Shown one piece after another: positions 1-6,128 of a DNA stretch of 9,410 bases; the stretch's first letter is position 1, and each line of letters starts with the position of its first letter. The stretch comes from Acidobacteriota bacterium. Lineage in GTDB: Bacteria > Acidobacteriota > Terriglobia > Terriglobales > Acidobacteriaceae. A program made the translations under genes and the position numbers. Location of the stretch: NCBI GenBank assembly GCA_021805265.1, contig JAJZFR010000266.1:1-9410 (forward strand), written 5' to 3'. The notes beneath the pieces were generated by a model. The model saw only the letters and a list, made by a program, of their open reading frames with translations, ran no database searches and was not told the DNA's origin.

Positions 1-213
1 TGGCGCAATCCCATCTACAAGGACTACGACGAAGACATCGAGGAGTATGACAACTATCGCGTAGTCGATGGGATCGAAACGCCCTACAGCATCACGCGCT
101 TTCGCAACGGCGACATGGTGCATGAGCAGTTTCTGCTCGGCGCAGAGTACGACCGCACGCTGCCGCCCGACGAGTTCGATCCCCAGGCCGCAGCGCGCAG
201 GATCGTGAAGTAG
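1..213 (+). CDS. C-terminal fragment of a probable envelope protein (LolA-like or outer membrane lipoprotein-sorting type)
   Basis: The first 70 complete codons of the window are open in frame 1 and end at TAG (211-213); the start lies outside. The fragment is rich in acidic and aromatic residues (DYDEDIEEYDNY) and then reads DGIETPYSITRFRNGDMVHEQF, a pattern of short beta strands. From memory, this 'dG..tPy.itrf.nG' ending resembles large Acidobacteriota proteins annotated as outer membrane lipoprotein-sorting or LolA-like proteins. That is family recollection, not a search. The fragment is too short to show a catalytic site or a signal peptide. It lies just upstream of the fabZ-lpxA-lpxI operon, and a perfect -10 box begins 11 bp after its stop, so the two are probably transcribed separately, at least in part. 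No hairpin terminator is visible between them. That it is coding is fairly sure; the function is tentative. Confidence 0.6.
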   Translation, partial: WRNPIYKDYDEDIEEYDNYRVVDGIETPYSITRFRNGDMVHEQFLLGAEYDRTLPPDEFDPQAAARRIVK

Positions 214-223
214 CCGGGCGATT

Positions 224-229
224 TATAAT
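224..229 (+). promoter_or_regulatory. Probable -10 box for the fabZ-lpxA-lpxI operon
   Basis: A perfect TATAAT stands 10 bp after the stop of the preceding gene and about 60 bp before the fabZ ATG, inside a short AT-rich patch in otherwise GC-rich DNA. The hexamer 17 bp upstream (GATCGT, 201-206) is a poor -35, so either an activator or a non-canonical -35 would be needed. Transcription would start near 236 and give a leader of about 50 nt. Confidence 0.45.
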
Positions 230-288
230 CGGCTCTTGCGCCTGCCGAGGGGCGCGAGTCCCAGCTCACCACCGCACGGAGCCGCCCA

Positions 289-783
289 ATGAACGATGCG
301 CCGCAAACGATGGACATTAGCCAGGTGATGGAGTTTCTTCCCCATCGCTATCCCTTTCTGCTGATTGATCGCGTGGTGGGATTCGAGCGCGCCAGGCGCA
401 TTACTGCTATCAAAAATGTGACCATCAATGAAGAGTTTTTCCAGGGGCATTTTCCCGGTCACCCGATCATGCCGGGCGTGCTGGTGGTCGAGGCGATGGC
501 CCAGGCGGGATGCATCCTGCTGTTGCAGGAGGTAGCCGACCGCGAAAGCAAACTGGTGGTCTTCACGGGCATTGAAGCGGCAAAATTTCGCCGACCCATT
601 ACGCCGGGCGACCAGTTGCGCATCGAGGTCGAGGTGCTCAGCTTCCGCCCGCGACAGGGGCGCATGGAAGGCAAGGCATACGTCGGCGACAAGCTGGCCT
701 GCGAGGCGACGCTGACCTGTGCCGTGGTGCCCAGGCGACAGCGCGACGCGTCACAGGCTGCGAATGCAGGAACACAGGCGTGA
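289..783 (+). CDS. fabZ: 3-hydroxyacyl-[acyl-carrier-protein] dehydratase FabZ
   Basis: FabZ removes water from 3-hydroxyacyl-ACP to give trans-2-enoyl-ACP in cytosolic type II fatty acid synthesis. The 164-residue product has the single hot-dog fold of the family. MEFLPHRYPFLLIDRV (14-29) is the classic entry motif, and GHFPGHPIMPGVLVVEAMAQ (53-72) holds the catalytic pair His54 and Glu68, 14 residues apart as in the known enzymes. The core is close to the usual length of about 150; the last 15 or so residues are a poorly conserved polar tail. The ATG at 289 is preferred because GGAG lies at 278-281; the later ATG at 310 has no such site. The stop TGA overlaps the GTG start of lpxA by 4 nt, so translation is probably coupled. 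FabZ beside LpxA is a common arrangement: both draw on 3-hydroxyacyl-ACP, one for membrane fatty acids and one for lipid A. FabA is less likely because of the FabZ-type motif and the lpx context. Confidence 0.97.
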   Translation: MNDAPQTMDISQVMEFLPHRYPFLLIDRVVGFERARRITAIKNVTINEEFFQGHFPGHPIMPGVLVVEAMAQAGCILLLQEVADRESKLVVFTGIEAAKFRRPITPGDQLRIEVEVLSFRPRQGRMEGKAYVGDKLACEATLTCAVVPRRQRDASQAANAGTQA

Positions 784-1577
784 GCGTCCATCCCAGCTCT
801 GTGATTGCTCCGGGCGCGGTGGTTCCGGAGTCGTGCGAGATCGGCCCGTTCTGCACCCTCGGACCGGACGTGGTGTTGGGCGAGGAGAATCGCCTGGTCT
901 CGCACGTGGTGCTCGATGGACACACGCGCATCGGCGACCGGAACACCATCTATCCCTTCACCTCGGTTGGCATTGCGCCGCAGGACCTGAAGTATCGGGG
1001 CGAGCCGACGCTGACCGAGATCGGCAGTGACAATACGATCCGCGAGTCGGTGACGATTTCGCGCGGCACACTGAAGGGCGGAGGCATTACGCGGCTCGGG
1101 TCGCACTGCCTCATCATGGCCTATGCGCACATCGGCCACGACAGCCAGGTGGGCGACCACTGCATCCTGGCCAACGCGGCCACCCTCGCCGGCCACGTGA
1201 CCATCAGCGATTACGCAACCGTGGGCGCGTTCAGCCCGGTGCATCAGTTCTGCGCCGTTGGCGAGCATGCCTACATCGGGGGCGGAACCATCGTGACCCA
1301 GGACGTGCTGCCGTATTCGCTCACCAGCGCGCGGCGGGAAAACAAGGCCTTTGGCATCAACAAGGTCGGGCTGAGCCGTCGAGGATTTTCCCCGGCCCGC
1401 CTGCAGGCCCTCCAGAAGGCGTTCCGCTACCTGCTCGCGGCGAAACTGAACACCTCCGACGCTCTCGAAAAAATGAAGGTTCTGGCTGCAAACAATGAAA
1501 CGCCGGACGAGGCGCGCGCGGACATCGAGCGGCTGGTCGCCTTCATCGAGCAGAGCACACGCGGGGTCATCAAGTAA
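780..1577 (+). CDS. lpxA: Acyl-ACP--UDP-N-acetylglucosamine O-acyltransferase LpxA
   Basis: LpxA moves a 3-hydroxyacyl chain from ACP to the 3-position of UDP-GlcNAc, the first step of lipid A synthesis in the cytosol. The 265-residue protein is a left-handed beta-helix built of hexapeptide repeats, visible as recurring I/V-G-x-x turns over about residues 8-180, followed by a helical C-terminal part with the motif GLSRRGFS (197-204). AYAHIGHD (114-121) carries the catalytic His120 (E. coli His125); His117, His139 and His155 match E. coli His122, His144 and His160. Gly168 aligns by eye with E. coli Gly173, the ruler residue linked to long (about C14) hydroxyacyl chains. The position of E. coli Glu200 appears to be Val196 here. 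The start is GTG at 780, overlapping the fabZ stop as GTGA, with AGGAA at 768-772 as ribosome-binding site. The stop TAA shares one base with the lpxI ATG. Confidence 0.96.
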   Translation: MSVHPSSVIAPGAVVPESCEIGPFCTLGPDVVLGEENRLVSHVVLDGHTRIGDRNTIYPFTSVGIAPQDLKYRGEPTLTEIGSDNTIRESVTISRGTLKGGGITRLGSHCLIMAYAHIGHDSQVGDHCILANAATLAGHVTISDYATVGAFSPVHQFCAVGEHAYIGGGTIVTQDVLPYSLTSARRENKAFGINKVGLSRRGFSPARLQALQKAFRYLLAAKLNTSDALEKMKVLAANNETPDEARADIERLVAFIEQSTRGVIK

Positions 1578-2449
1578 TGGAGTCCGTGGGGCTGATTGCG
1601 GGCAATGGCCGATTTCCGTTTCTGCTGCTCGAGGCGGCGCGTTCCCACGGGCTGCGCGTTGTGGTAGCTGCGATCCGCGAGGAGACCGATCCGGAGATGG
1701 ACGCGCGCGCCGCAGCCGATCCGCTGGTCACCGTTCACTGGCTTTCGCTGGGCGAGCTTTCGCGATTGATCGAGACCTTTCAGCGCGAAGGAGTGAGTCG
1801 CGCCGTCATGGCCGGCCAAGTGAAGCACAAGCAGATTTTCTCGTCGATTCGTCCCGACTGGCGGCTGGCCAAGCTGCTGCTGAACCTGCGCACACGCTCG
1901 ACCGACATGCTGCTGGGCGCGGTGGCAAAGGTGCTGGCCGATGAAGGCATCGAGCTGATCTCCTCGACCGCCTATCTGGAACCGCTGCTGGCGCGGGAAG
2001 GCGTGTTGACCGCGCGACCGCCGACGGAAGAGGAAGCTCGCAATATCGAATACGGGCTGAGCGTGGCGCATGGCCTCGCGACCTTTGACATTGGCCAGAC
2101 GGTGGTGATCGCCGCGCAGGCCTGCGTGGCGGTGGAAGCAATGGAAGGCACCGACGCGACCATCGAGCGCGCGGGAAGGCTGCTGCGTTCGCTCGATGCT
2201 TCCACGGACGCTTCACCTGAGGCCGCCACGCTTGATCGCGCGCTGACCGTGGTCAAGCTGCCCAAGCCCAATCAGGACATGCGTTTTGACGTACCGGTGA
2301 TCGGGCTGCGAACGCTCGAGACCATGATTGCGGCGGGCGCAACCTGCCTCGGGATCGAGGCTGGCCGGACGCTGCTCTTTGATGAGAACAAACTGATCGA
2401 ACGCGCGAATCAATCCGGCATTGCCATAGTGGCCCGCGCGCGCGGATAA
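1577..2449 (+). CDS. lpxI: UDP-2,3-diacylglucosamine pyrophosphatase LpxI (DUF1009 family)
   Basis: LpxI splits UDP-2,3-diacylglucosamine to lipid X (2,3-diacylglucosamine 1-phosphate) and UMP, the fourth step of lipid A synthesis. It is unrelated to LpxH, which does the same job in E. coli. The 290-residue product opens with GLIAGNGRFPFLLLEAA (5-21), typical of the N-terminal domain. It contains VMAGQVKHKQIF (77-88) and ends in the C-terminal domain with the family signature VKLPKPNQDMRFDVPVIG (226-243). In that signature Asp234 and Asp238 are the candidate catalytic or metal-binding acids; the work on Caulobacter LpxI placed an essential Asp in this domain. The length matches the family (about 270-290). 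The ATG overlaps the lpxA stop by one base (TAATG), so translation is probably coupled. The gene's place directly after lpxA supports the call. No lpxB, lpxC, lpxD or lpxK is in the window. Confidence 0.93.
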   Translation: MESVGLIAGNGRFPFLLLEAARSHGLRVVVAAIREETDPEMDARAAADPLVTVHWLSLGELSRLIETFQREGVSRAVMAGQVKHKQIFSSIRPDWRLAKLLLNLRTRSTDMLLGAVAKVLADEGIELISSTAYLEPLLAREGVLTARPPTEEEARNIEYGLSVAHGLATFDIGQTVVIAAQACVAVEAMEGTDATIERAGRLLRSLDASTDASPEAATLDRALTVVKLPKPNQDMRFDVPVIGLRTLETMIAAGATCLGIEAGRTLLFDENKLIERANQSGIAIVARARG

Positions 2450-2557
2450 TCAGTGCGTACCGGACTGCGCCCTCTGCAAGCCTTCGTAGACTCTGCTCAA
2501 TCATGGCGACTGTTCCGTTGCAATCCATTTCAACCGCAACCAACAGGAGCTTCGACC

Positions 2558-3097
2558 ATGAAAAAAATTGCACTGGCTACACTCGCCGCCGCGCTTCTCT
2601 GCGCTGCAACCCTTCCCGCGCTTGCTGGCGACGCTCTCGCGCCGGGCACGACGGCACCAACCTTCACGCTGCCCTCCCAGACCAACGCTCCCATCAGCCT
2701 TGCGCAGTACAAGGGCAAGTGGGTGGTGCTCTACTTCTATCCCAAGGACATGACCTCCGGCTGCACGCTCGAAGCGCACAACTTTCAGCGCGACCTGGCC
2801 AAGTTCAAGGCCGCCAATGCCGTCGTGCTGGGCGTGAGCCTGGACAACGCGCAAAGCCACCAGACCTTCTGCACCAAGGAGAGCCTGACCTTCAAACTTC
2901 TCGCCGATCCCGATCACAAGGTGGTTGACGAGTACGGTGTGCCAGTGAAGAGCTATGGCCCGATCAAGATCGCCATGCGCGAGACGTTTCTGATCAATCC
3001 CAAGGGCAAGATCGCCAAGGTATGGCCCGATGTGGACAAGGACATCAAGGACCACAGCACCGAGGTGCTGGCCGCGATAGCCGCCGACGGAAAATAA
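2558..3097 (+). CDS. Exported PrxQ/Bcp-type thiol peroxidase (peroxiredoxin)
   Basis: This is an AhpC/TSA-fold peroxiredoxin that should reduce H2O2 and organic hydroperoxides. The ATG at 2558 has AGGAGC at 2545-2550. An in-frame GTG at 2453 would add 35 residues without signal character and is rejected. The 179-residue product starts with a Sec signal peptide: MKK, a hydrophobic run over residues 4-22, and likely cleavage after Ala-Leu-Ala at 23/24. Cys15 is not in a proper lipobox. The mature part has the active site PKDMTSGC with peroxidatic Cys69, Thr66 and Arg141. Position +5 from Cys69 is His74, so the E. coli Bcp-type resolving Cys is absent. Cys105, 36 residues downstream in a helix, fits the PrxQ subtype whose resolving Cys lies in alpha-3. 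PrxQ/Bcp enzymes are usually cytosolic, so the signal peptide is notable. The gene lies 108 bp after lpxI and may be a separate unit, though I see no clear promoter between them. Confidence 0.9.
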   Translation: MKKIALATLAAALLCAATLPALAGDALAPGTTAPTFTLPSQTNAPISLAQYKGKWVVLYFYPKDMTSGCTLEAHNFQRDLAKFKAANAVVLGVSLDNAQSHQTFCTKESLTFKLLADPDHKVVDEYGVPVKSYGPIKIAMRETFLINPKGKIAKVWPDVDKDIKDHSTEVLAAIAADGK

Positions 3098-3127
3098 GCG
3101 GCAGAAAATTCCACGCGTAACAAACGC

Positions 3128-3170
3128 AAAAAAGCCCGGTGTGCGAGTCGCCTCGCCGCCGGGCTTTTTT
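3128..3170. terminator. Bidirectional Rho-independent terminator
   Basis: AAAAAAGCCCGG (3128-3139) and CCGGGCTTTTTT (3159-3170) form a perfect 12-bp stem. The 19-nt loop contains a nested hairpin, GCGAG (3143-3147) with CTCGC (3152-3156). The stem's GC part is followed by six T on either strand, so it can stop transcription from the peroxiredoxin gene (+, ends 3097) and from the H1-like gene (-, ends 3211). Its place between two convergent stops supports this. Confidence 0.93.
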
Positions 3171-3210
3171 GCTTGCCTGTACTGCGTTGGTGTTGGCCGC
3201 TGGAGCCGGA

Positions 3211-3963
3211 CTACTTGGCGACCGGCTTCTTGGCAACTGGCTTCTTTGCAGGAGCCTTCTTGGCAACAGCTTTCTTCGCTGGCGCAGCCTTTTTGGCAAC
3301 CACCTTCTTGGCTGGAGCCTTTTTGGCGACTGCCTTCTTGGCGACAACCTTCTTGGCTGGTGCGGCCTTCTTGGCAACCGGCTTTTTGGCGGCGACTTTC
3401 TTGACTGCCGCTTTCTTGGCTGGGGCCTTGGCTACTGCCTTTTTGGCTGCGACCTTCGGAGCCGCCTTCTTGGCGACCGGCTTCTTTGCTGCTACCTTCT
3501 TCACTTCGGTTTTCTTGACTGCTTTGGGAGCTGCCACAGGTTTACCTCTCTTGATGGATTTGCTGGTGCTCTTGCCGGCTGCAACTTTTGCTGCAACCTT
3601 GCCGCCGCTTTTCACACCAGAACTACTCTGCTTTGCGGCAGACTTTTTCGCGGCAGGTTTAGCCGCAATCTTTTTGGCAGGTGCCGGTTTTGCCGCAGCC
3701 TTGGCTGCCGGCTTTTTCGGAGCTGGCATCTTCGGCGCGGGCTTCTTGGCTGCCGGCTTTTTCGCCGGAGCTTTCTTGACGACTGGCTTCGGGTCAGGCT
3801 TGGCAGCAACCGCAGGCGCGGGAGTTGCCGCCGCGACCGATGGCGTCACCACAACAGGCTCTGCTTCATCCTCGAGTTCCACATCCTGCGCTGGCTTCGA
3901 TTCGGTCGGCTTCATGCTGTCGCCAAAATCGCTGCTGGCGTACATCCGTATTTCCTTTTCCAT
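3211..3963 (-). CDS. Lysine/alanine-rich histone H1-like protein
   Basis: The 250-residue product has a short N-terminal part and a long basic repeat tail. Residues 1-54 hold MEKEIRMYASSDFGD, an acidic patch DVELEDEAE (27-35) and an Ala/Pro/Val linker. Residues 55-250 are almost wholly Lys, Ala, Pro and Val in units such as AKKPVAKKA and APAKKAV. A Ser/Gly-rich break (about 113-139, with SSSG and KSGGK) splits the tail into two blocks (63-111 and 147-250). This resembles eukaryotic H1 tails and bacterial H1-like proteins (Chlamydia Hc2, Bordetella BpH1, AlgP), which bind DNA through Lys-rich tails without a folded domain. A nucleoid-binding role is therefore inferred from composition. No globular domain, signal peptide or membrane segment is visible. 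The ATG at 3961-3963 is chosen because GGAGG lies 8 nt before it; in-frame Met codons upstream, to 4089, have no such site and fall at or beyond the likely promoter. A stem-loop adjoins the ribosome-binding site. Confidence 0.82.
   Translation of the reverse strand: MEKEIRMYASSDFGDSMKPTESKPAQDVELEDEAEPVVVTPSVAAATPAPAVAAKPDPKPVVKKAPAKKPAAKKPAPKMPAPKKPAAKAAAKPAPAKKIAAKPAAKKSAAKQSSSGVKSGGKVAAKVAAGKSTSKSIKRGKPVAAPKAVKKTEVKKVAAKKPVAKKAAPKVAAKKAVAKAPAKKAAVKKVAAKKPVAKKAAPAKKVVAKKAVAKKAPAKKVVAKKAAPAKKAVAKKAPAKKPVAKKPVAK
3214..3525 (-). repeat. Degenerate short tandem repeats coding the Lys/Ala tail
   Basis: The last 104 codons of the H1-like gene are made of imperfect units of about 15 nt. On the + strand they appear as recurring CTTCTTGGC or CTTTTTGGC followed by AAC, GAC or TGG. 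Units vary mostly at synonymous positions, so selection or drift has blurred exact copies while the protein pattern is kept. Such tracts change length easily by slippage and are also prone to assembly error. Confidence 0.75.
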
Positions 3964-3975
3964 GCCTTTTTCCTC

Positions 3976-3991
3976 CAGCGCTTTTGCGCTG
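3976..3991 (-). promoter_or_regulatory. Leader hairpin next to the ribosome-binding site of the H1-like gene
   Basis: On the - strand transcript CAGCGC, a loop AAAA and GCGCTG form a perfect 6-bp, GC-rich stem. The following bases are GAGG of the ribosome-binding site (GGAGG shares its first G with the stem base). A helix in this place could limit ribosome access or stabilise the leader. The structure is seen in the sequence; the function is inferred. Confidence 0.45.
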
Positions 3992-4049
3992 CTTGTGTGT
4001 TGTGCGGGAGCTGCGCGAGAGACTTCACGCATCTTCGCCGTCGGCGCAC

Positions 4050-4058
4050 ATTGTAGCA
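4050..4058 (-). promoter_or_regulatory. Probable extended -10 promoter of the H1-like gene
   Basis: The - strand reads TGCTACAAT, an extended -10 element (TGN plus a hexamer one base from TATAAT). No good -35 is seen 16-18 bp upstream, as is usual for extended -10 promoters. Transcription would begin near 4043 and give a leader of about 80 nt that includes the hairpin at 3976-3991. The site is downstream of the mltD stop, so the H1-like gene need not depend on mltD transcription. Confidence 0.45.
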
Positions 4059-4101
4059 ATAGCTTGCATCGAATTGCGAGCGATGACAAGTGTGTATCTA
4101 G

Positions 4102-6048
4102 CTACTTTTGATTTTTTTTCTTTTTTGTACTGTTTTGTTTTGGGCCGGACTTTTTTGACGCAGCGCTTTTGGGCGCATTATGACTGGGGATTGTATGCGT
4201 CGAGTTTGTTGCGGCGCGCTTCGACTGCGAAGACGCTGGCGAAAAATTATTTTTCGCGGACCCGGATTGTGATGGCGATTTCGCCTTTGTTGGCGCTGCC
4301 GTTGCTCGCTCGCGCGGGTTGCTGACAGCGGAATGAAGACCGCTCGTCGAGGCGTGCTTCGAGACGTACTTCGAGGCCGGCGCTGCCGGACCAGCTTCGC
4401 TTACGCGCACTCGCTGCCCTGCTTTCAGAGTGTTTCCGCTGATGTGATTCCAGCGACGCAGGTCCGCAAGAGAGACTCCAAAACGATCCGCAACAGTGAC
4501 CAGCGTATCGCCGCGGTGCGCACGGTAGAAGGTTGTTCGGGAGCGCGGCGGAGCCACCGGCGCAGCGGGAATCACCAGCGCATCCACATTTTCGAGCGTG
4601 TCGCCCGCGCGCAGATCGTTCACCTTCGCCAGCTCTTCCACGCTTACGTGATAGTTGCGGGCAACGCTCACCAGCGAATCCTCTGCCGTGACGCGATGGT
4701 AGCGCCAGTAGGTTCTGCGCTCGACGGGGATGCGAACAATCTTCTGCGCAAAGAGCGTTGCCGTGCCTGGCGGAAGGTGAAGCGCGAAAGGCGCCGAGAG
4801 CATCCCGGAAGGCGGCGTGGTCATGCGCAGCAGACTGGGATTGAGCGCCATCAACTCGCGCGGGTCAGCGTTCACAATGTCCGCCGCGAGGCGAAGATCG
4901 ACGGCGTAATTGATCGGAACTGTATCGGTCACGACGGCCGGATCGGGAGAGATGTCGTCGAAGCCATATTGCTTGAGATTTTTTGCGATGATGATCGCAG
5001 CCAGAATCTCCGGGACGTAATTTTTCGTTTCGCCAGGCAGGTTGTTGCGCTTGTACAACTCCCAGTAATCGGCGTAGCCGGTCTTCTGCACGGCGCGCTG
5101 CACGTTTCCCGCGCCCCAGTCATAGCCGGCCATGGCCAGATACCAGTCGCCGAGCTGATCGTAGAGGAACTTGAGATAGCGAGCGTATGCCCGAGTGGAT
5201 TTCTCCGGATCGAATCGCTCATCGACAAAGCTGTTGCGCGTGAGGCCATAGTCGCCGTGGGGCATGAACTGCCACATTCCGCCCGCGCCAGAACCGCGAT
5301 TGACCACCTGGGGCTGAAATCCCGATTCGGCAACCGCAAGGTAGATCAAATCCTGGGGAACGCCCTCCTCGGTCATCACCCGCTGGATCATGGCCTTGTA
5401 TTTTCCGCCGCGTTCGAGCGAGTGTTTGAGCGTGTTGTGGCCGATTTTCGTGTTCGCGAAAAAATTGATGTAGGCCGCCACATAATCGTTGATGACCAAG
5501 GGAAGATCGCTGCGCGTGGTGGCGAGATTGGCCTGCGCTTTGGCCACCAGATTGGGATCGACGGCGAAGGTCACGTCGTTGGCGACATCGGCGGGCGTAG
5601 GCTCCTCGACTGGCGCAAAGCCGTTGCCCTGTTTCAGCGCCTCCATTTCGAGGCCGTTGACGGTATCGAGTACGCGGTTGTACTCGTCCTGAAGCGCTGC
5701 GGTCGCGCGGATGTCGATGCCGCTCGCGAGCATCTGATCGACCGCGCTGTCGAAGTCGCGCTTGGCGTCGGTGAGTCTTCCCTGGCGATAGCTTACCTGG
5801 CCGCGCGCGAGCGACTGCTCCACGCTTGCGATCAACTGCGATACCTGAGAATTGCTCTGTACTGGCTGTTGCGCGGTCGAGGGAGCTTGATTGGTAGCGG
5901 TCGATAGCGTATTCGTTGACGGCTGCGCCGCAGGAGCGGTAGCCGCAGCAGGGGCATTGCGCTGCACAGGGCCGCAGCCGCTGAGCGGTAACAAAAACGC
6001 CAGCGTGAGAGCCGCGCCGCTGATCCTGATCCGGGCCTGGATGCTCAT
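4102..6048 (-). CDS. mltD: MltD-like membrane-bound lytic murein transglycosylase with two LysM domains
   Basis: Lytic transglycosylases cleave the MurNAc-GlcNAc bond of peptidoglycan and leave 1,6-anhydro-MurNAc ends. The 648-residue product is a lipoprotein: the hydrophobic signal ends in LPLSGC with the lipid-bearing Cys25, followed by an Ala/Pro/Gln/Thr linker to about residue 65. A helical region (66-140) precedes the SLT catalytic domain (about 205-365). That domain holds AVAESGF with catalytic Glu241, GGMWQFMP (256-263) and YDWGAGNV (309-316), where most family members have AYNAG. Two LysM modules for glycan binding lie at about 449-494 and 506-550. The rest (551-648) is a low-complexity Ser/Ala/Lys tail ending in KKKKNQK, unusual for MltD. 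The signal and lipobox support the ATG at 6046-6048, although no Shine-Dalgarno sequence precedes it; the leader there is CTCCTCCTC-rich. The gene is divergent from lepA and in line with the H1-like gene 138 bp downstream. The symbol is by domain layout, not proven orthology. Confidence 0.9.
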   Translation of the reverse strand: MSIQARIRISGAALTLAFLLPLSGCGPVQRNAPAAATAPAAQPSTNTLSTATNQAPSTAQQPVQSNSQVSQLIASVEQSLARGQVSYRQGRLTDAKRDFDSAVDQMLASGIDIRATAALQDEYNRVLDTVNGLEMEALKQGNGFAPVEEPTPADVANDVTFAVDPNLVAKAQANLATTRSDLPLVINDYVAAYINFFANTKIGHNTLKHSLERGGKYKAMIQRVMTEEGVPQDLIYLAVAESGFQPQVVNRGSGAGGMWQFMPHGDYGLTRNSFVDERFDPEKSTRAYARYLKFLYDQLGDWYLAMAGYDWGAGNVQRAVQKTGYADYWELYKRNNLPGETKNYVPEILAAIIIAKNLKQYGFDDISPDPAVVTDTVPINYAVDLRLAADIVNADPRELMALNPSLLRMTTPPSGMLSAPFALHLPPGTATLFAQKIVRIPVERRTYWRYHRVTAEDSLVSVARNYHVSVEELAKVNDLRAGDTLENVDALVIPAAPVAPPRSRTTFYRAHRGDTLVTVADRFGVSLADLRRWNHISGNTLKAGQRVRVSEAGPAAPASKYVSKHASTSGLHSAVSNPRERATAAPTKAKSPSQSGSAKNNFSPASSQSKRAATNSTHTIPSHNAPKSAASKKSGPKQNSTKKKKNQK

Positions 6049-6128
6049 CCAATATGCCGCACGCGCGAGGAGGAGAAAATCTTCTGTCGCGTTTGCGTCC
6101 GCTCCTTTGTTTCACATCTGTTCCACAT

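Noticed and set aside
2453..2557. GTG start giving a 35-residue extension of the peroxiredoxin
   Set aside because: The ATG at 2558 has AGGAGC at a good distance and begins a classic signal peptide, which the extension would bury.
3964..4089. Upstream ATG starts for the H1-like gene
   Set aside because: They lie at or upstream of the likely promoter and before the strong GGAGG, and have no ribosome-binding site of their own.
3139..4111. Long + strand reading frames of over 300 codons, rich in Phe, Leu, Ala and Gly, across the H1-like gene
   Set aside because: They are antisense shadows of the Lys/Ala repeat codons: AAG and GCC-type codons read backwards give Leu, Phe and Gly. They have no ribosome-binding site and no domain, and the opposite strand has a clear start and product.
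4333..5907. A 524-codon + strand frame opposite the lytic transglycosylase gene
   Set aside because: The - strand frame has a lipobox, an SLT active site and LysM domains. The + frame is Arg/His-rich without any family feature, as expected for antisense of GC-rich DNA.
6067..6075. Perfect Shine-Dalgarno-like GAGGAGGAG on the + strand in the mltD-lepA gap
   Set aside because: No ATG, GTG or TTG with a credible frame follows at 5-12 nt; it is more likely chance.
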